Assembly: GCA_000435535.1 (NCBI GenBank)
Contig: FR884482.1
Coordinates: forward strand, 5,899 to 14,913
Source: Clostridium sp. CAG:575
GTDB lineage: Bacteria; Bacillota; Clostridia; TANB77; CAG-508
Direction of reading: 5' to 3'
Length of the DNA: 9,015 nucleotides
Shown in pieces: positions 7,159 through 9,015 of this stretch. Position 1 is the stretch's first letter. Each line of letters begins with the position of its first letter. The position numbers and the translations under genes were made by a program. The notes beneath the pieces were generated by a model that did not search any database, was not told the DNA's origin, and saw nothing but the letters and a program-made list of their open reading frames with translations.

Positions 7159-7833
7159 ATGAAAAGAATAAAGTTAGTAGACAGAATATTACCAACTTAC
7201 ACAAAAGGAGAAGAAATTTTTAATATGACATCACATATTGTAGGAGCAGCATTCGGAGTAATTGCACTTGTTTTGTGTGTTATATTTTCTGGAATTCATC
7301 ATAATGGATATGCAGTTATAAGTTCTACTATATATGGAACTACAATGATTTTGTTATATACAATGTCGAGTATATATCATGGCTTAAGACCAAATGGAAA
7401 AGCAAAAAAAGTATTCCAAATATTAGATCATTGTTCAATATTTTTATTGATAGCGGGTTCATATACTCCGTTTTGCTTGGTAAGTTTTAGAGAATATAAT
7501 GCAGTTTTAGGATGGATAATTTTTGGAATAATATGGGGAATGGCAATTTTAGGTATTGTGTTAAATTCAATTGATTTAAAAAGATATAAGATATTTTCCA
7601 TGATTTGTTATTTAGGAATGGGTTGGTGCATAATTTTTACTGCTAATTTATTGCCAAAATTGTTAGGAATACCAGGCTTAATATTTTTGGTAACAGGCGG
7701 AGTTGCATATACTATAGGTGCAATTCTTTATGGGGTAGGAAAAAAGAAAAAATATATGCATTCTATATTTCATCTTTTTATATTACTTGGAAGTATATTA
7801 CAGTTTTTTTGTATTTTACTATATGTGATTTAA
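7159..7833 (+). CDS. trhA: Hemolysin III family / PAQR (TrhA-type) membrane protein
   Basis: This 224-residue integral membrane protein of the YqfA/hemolysin III branch of the PAQR superfamily has about seven hydrophobic helices. Bacterial members are linked to membrane homeostasis, and the 'hemolysin' label is historical. PAQR metal-site signatures are present: GEEIFNMTSHIVGA near the N-terminus (Glu18/19, Ser25, His26), SSIYH (70-74), LDHCSIFLLIAGSYTPF (89-105, Asp90/His91) and HSIFH near the C-terminus (His201, His205). Ser, Asp and three His can thus supply the expected zinc site of a ceramidase/hydrolase-like fold. AGGGAGG ends 4 nt before the ATG. It lies 27 bp after the amylase stop and has no promoter of its own that I can see, so it should share that transcript. 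The substrate is unknown. Confidence 0.92.
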   Translation: MKRIKLVDRILPTYTKGEEIFNMTSHIVGAAFGVIALVLCVIFSGIHHNGYAVISSTIYGTTMILLYTMSSIYHGLRPNGKAKKVFQILDHCSIFLLIAGSYTPFCLVSFREYNAVLGWIIFGIIWGMAILGIVLNSIDLKRYKIFSMICYLGMGWCIIFTANLLPKLLGIPGLIFLVTGGVAYTIGAILYGVGKKKKYMHSIFHLFILLGSILQFFCILLYVI

Positions 7834-7871
7834 TTATTTAAAAAATAAATATAATTTTAAAAGGAGATTTG

Positions 7872-7877
7872 ATGTAA
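7872..7877 (+). other. Start-stop AUGUAA element overlapping the dgkA start
   Basis: ATGTAATG at 7872-7879 contains a minimal start-stop (ATG TAA) whose last A is the first base of the dgkA ATG at 7877. The AGGAG at 7862-7866 is 5 nt from the first ATG and 10 nt from the second, so the ribosome site is better placed for the dead-end start. This could lower or modulate dgkA translation, but it could also be chance. Confidence 0.3.
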
Positions 7878-8239
7878 TGAACAAAAAAATAAAAAGTATG
7901 AAAAATAGTTTTAAATATGCAATAGAAGGGATATATACAGGAATAAAAGAAGAAAGAAATTTAAAAATCCATATAGTAATTATGATTTTTGTAATTATAT
8001 TTGGGATTATATTAAAAATAAGCAAAATAGAATGGATAATATGTATTATTTTATTTGGATTAGTCATATCAGCAGAATTAATGAATACTGCAATAGAAAA
8101 CGTTGTGGATTTAGTAACAATGGAAAAAAATCAAAAAGCTAAAATAGCGAAAGATGTGGCAGCAGGAGCTGTTCTTGTAACAGCAATATCATCTGCTATT
8201 ATAGGATTTATAATTTTTTTACCTAAAATTTTAAAATAA
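7877..8239 (+). CDS. dgkA: DgkA-family lipid kinase (probably undecaprenol kinase)
   Basis: This small integral membrane kinase uses ATP to phosphorylate a lipid alcohol. Gram-positive members act mainly on undecaprenol, feeding the cell-wall carrier undecaprenyl phosphate; E. coli DgkA acts on diacylglycerol. At 120 residues its length is typical. The family motifs are intact: EERNLKIH (25-32), the catalytic stretch AELMNTAIENVVD (66-78, with Glu67, Asn70, Glu74 and Asp78) and AKDVAAGAVL (91-100). Three membrane helices are predicted near 30-47, 52-72 and 97-116, with an amphipathic N-terminal helix before them. AGGAG lies 10 nt upstream. The gap from the PAQR gene is 43 bp with no convincing promoter or terminator, so it is probably the last gene of the amylase transcript. 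In many Firmicutes dgkA sits between ybeY and era, but not here. Undecaprenol specificity is inferred from lineage. Confidence 0.93.
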   Translation: MNKKIKSMKNSFKYAIEGIYTGIKEERNLKIHIVIMIFVIIFGIILKISKIEWIICIILFGLVISAELMNTAIENVVDLVTMEKNQKAKIAKDVAAGAVLVTAISSAIIGFIIFLPKILK

Positions 8240-8252
8240 TTAAGAATATAGT

Positions 8253-8261
8253 TGATATAAT
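8253..8261 (+). promoter_or_regulatory. Candidate extended -10 promoter for the pentapeptide-repeat gene
   Basis: TGATATAAT lies 14 bp after the dgkA stop and is identical over 9 bases to the amylase candidate at 5653-5661. No -35 is recognisable at 17 bp. A start near 8268 would give an untranslated leader of about 100 nt before ATG 8371. I see no stable hairpin or known riboswitch in that leader. Confidence 0.5.
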
Positions 8262-8370
8262 AAATGTAAAAAAAATAATATTGATTATTTATACTATTTC
8301 GAAGCTACAGAATAAAGCAATAACTAGATAAAGATAATGAAGAGTAAGAAAATAAAAGGAGTAGTTAAAA

Positions 8371-8982
8371 ATGCAATTAGAAAATAATATAAAAAAGATA
8401 CTTGAAAGAGCAAAAGAAGATGGACAAGATATACAAAATATTACTTGGAAAGATTGCGAAGAAGAAAACTTAAAAATACAAAAAATTGAAATAAGTAATA
8501 GCTTATTTTGGAATTGTAGATGTATAGAATCAGACTTTTCAAGAAGTCATTTTACAAATGTTACATTTGAAAATTGTGATTTTTCTAATACGAATTTTAG
8601 CGAAACAGAATTTACAGAAGTGAAATTTGTAAATTGCAAAATGATAGGATGTAATTTTACAGATAGTAGTATATACAAGAATATAATAGAACAAAGTAAT
8701 TTTGAATATGCAAACTTTTCAAATTCGATAATAAAAAGTACAAGATTATTAGAAGTAAATTTAAGAGGTGCAGCATTAGGAGAATGTAAGCTAAAAGAAA
8801 ACAAATGGGATGACTGCAATTTAATGCAAGCACAACTATTTAGAACAAGTTTGAAAAATGTTGATTTTAGAACTTGTAATATTGAGGGAATAACAGTAGA
8901 AAAAGAAGACTTACAAGGAATGATTGTAAATGAATTTCAAGCAATAGATTTATCAAAAATACTAGGAATTATAGTAAAATAA
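8371..8982 (+). CDS. Pentapeptide-repeat protein, Qnr/MfpA-like in layout
   Basis: This is a 203-residue protein. From about residue 21 (Ile21, Trp26, then Ile36, Ile41, Phe46) to Ile171, nearly every fifth residue is Phe, Leu, Ile or Met. The register Phe56, 61, 66, 71, 76, 81, 86 ... Phe166, Ile171 is never broken. The residue two before each is small (Ser, Thr, Cys, Ala or Val). This is the signature of a right-handed quadrilateral beta helix of roughly seven coils. A short helical N-terminus precedes it. The tail EDLQGMIVNEFQAIDLSKILGIIVK (about 179-203) looks like the C-terminal helix that dimerises Qnr/MfpA proteins. Such proteins mimic DNA and bind gyrase, but many pentapeptide proteins have other or unknown roles, so quinolone protection is only a possibility. 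GGAG lies 9 nt before the ATG. The gene has its own candidate promoter and appears monocistronic within the window. Confidence 0.9.
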   Translation: MQLENNIKKILERAKEDGQDIQNITWKDCEEENLKIQKIEISNSLFWNCRCIESDFSRSHFTNVTFENCDFSNTNFSETEFTEVKFVNCKMIGCNFTDSSIYKNIIEQSNFEYANFSNSIIKSTRLLEVNLRGAALGECKLKENKWDDCNLMQAQLFRTSLKNVDFRTCNIEGITVEKEDLQGMIVNEFQAIDLSKILGIIVK

Positions 8983-9015
8983 ATTAGAAACATAAATAAA
9001 TTTAATGAAAGAATC

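Noticed and set aside
7850..7855. TATAAT as a separate dgkA promoter
   Set aside because: No -35 is visible, and the implied start would fall on the ribosome site itself.
7834..8067. Minus-strand open frame antisense to dgkA
   Set aside because: Its Ile/Phe-rich composition mirrors the dgkA membrane segments, and it has no start signals of its own.
8337..8387. Sixteen-codon basic leader peptide overlapping the pentapeptide gene start
   Set aside because: It has no ribosome site, and such short frames are common in AT-rich DNA.
8983..9015. Start of another gene at ATG 9005
   Set aside because: Only three full codons remain and no ribosome site precedes it, so it cannot be supported.

Overview
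The window is strongly AT-rich, with A/T-ending codons, AGA as the main arginine codon, AGGAGG-type ribosome sites and the standard bacterial code. Every stop I read is TAA and TGG encodes Trp. With a Gram-positive-type DgkA, a UPF0182 protein and a Clostridia-like TyrRS, this points to a low-GC member of the Clostridia, possibly an uncultured gut or anaerobic lineage. The genus cannot be fixed from the sequence.

Layout. (1) 1-3741, plus strand: the 3' part of ftsY (the signal recognition particle receptor GTPase; its start lies outside the window), a GC-rich GTCCC/GGGAC repeat, then a 928-residue UPF0182 membrane protein of unknown function that starts at TTG behind a strong ribosome site. 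(2) 3742-3931: a convergent intergenic region with a perfect 20-bp hairpin that can end transcription on both strands. (3) 5481 down to 3932, minus strand: a small zinc-ribbon plus helix-turn-helix-like protein followed by tyrS (tyrosyl-tRNA synthetase, probable TTG start). A 14-bp hairpin spans the stop codon of the small gene, and no T-box is visible ahead of tyrS. (4) 5482-5688: a divergent promoter region. (5) 5689-8239, plus strand: a cytoplasmic GH13 alpha-amylase, a hemolysin III/PAQR (TrhA-type) seven-helix membrane protein, and a DgkA-family lipid kinase, closely spaced and probably co-transcribed. (6) 8253-8982, plus strand: a separate extended -10 promoter and a pentapeptide-repeat protein with an unbroken five-residue register and a Qnr/MfpA-like C-terminal segment.

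Taken together this is mostly housekeeping: membrane protein targeting, tRNA charging, internal glucan use, and membrane or lipid-carrier homeostasis. No mobile element, CRISPR array, tRNA or rRNA was found. I found no clear new multi-gene system. The parts most worth a second look are the GTCCC repeat next to a ribosome site, the hairpin over the zinc-ribbon stop codon, the zinc-ribbon protein itself, the Qnr-like pentapeptide protein, and a TGATAWAAT box shared by all three candidate promoters.
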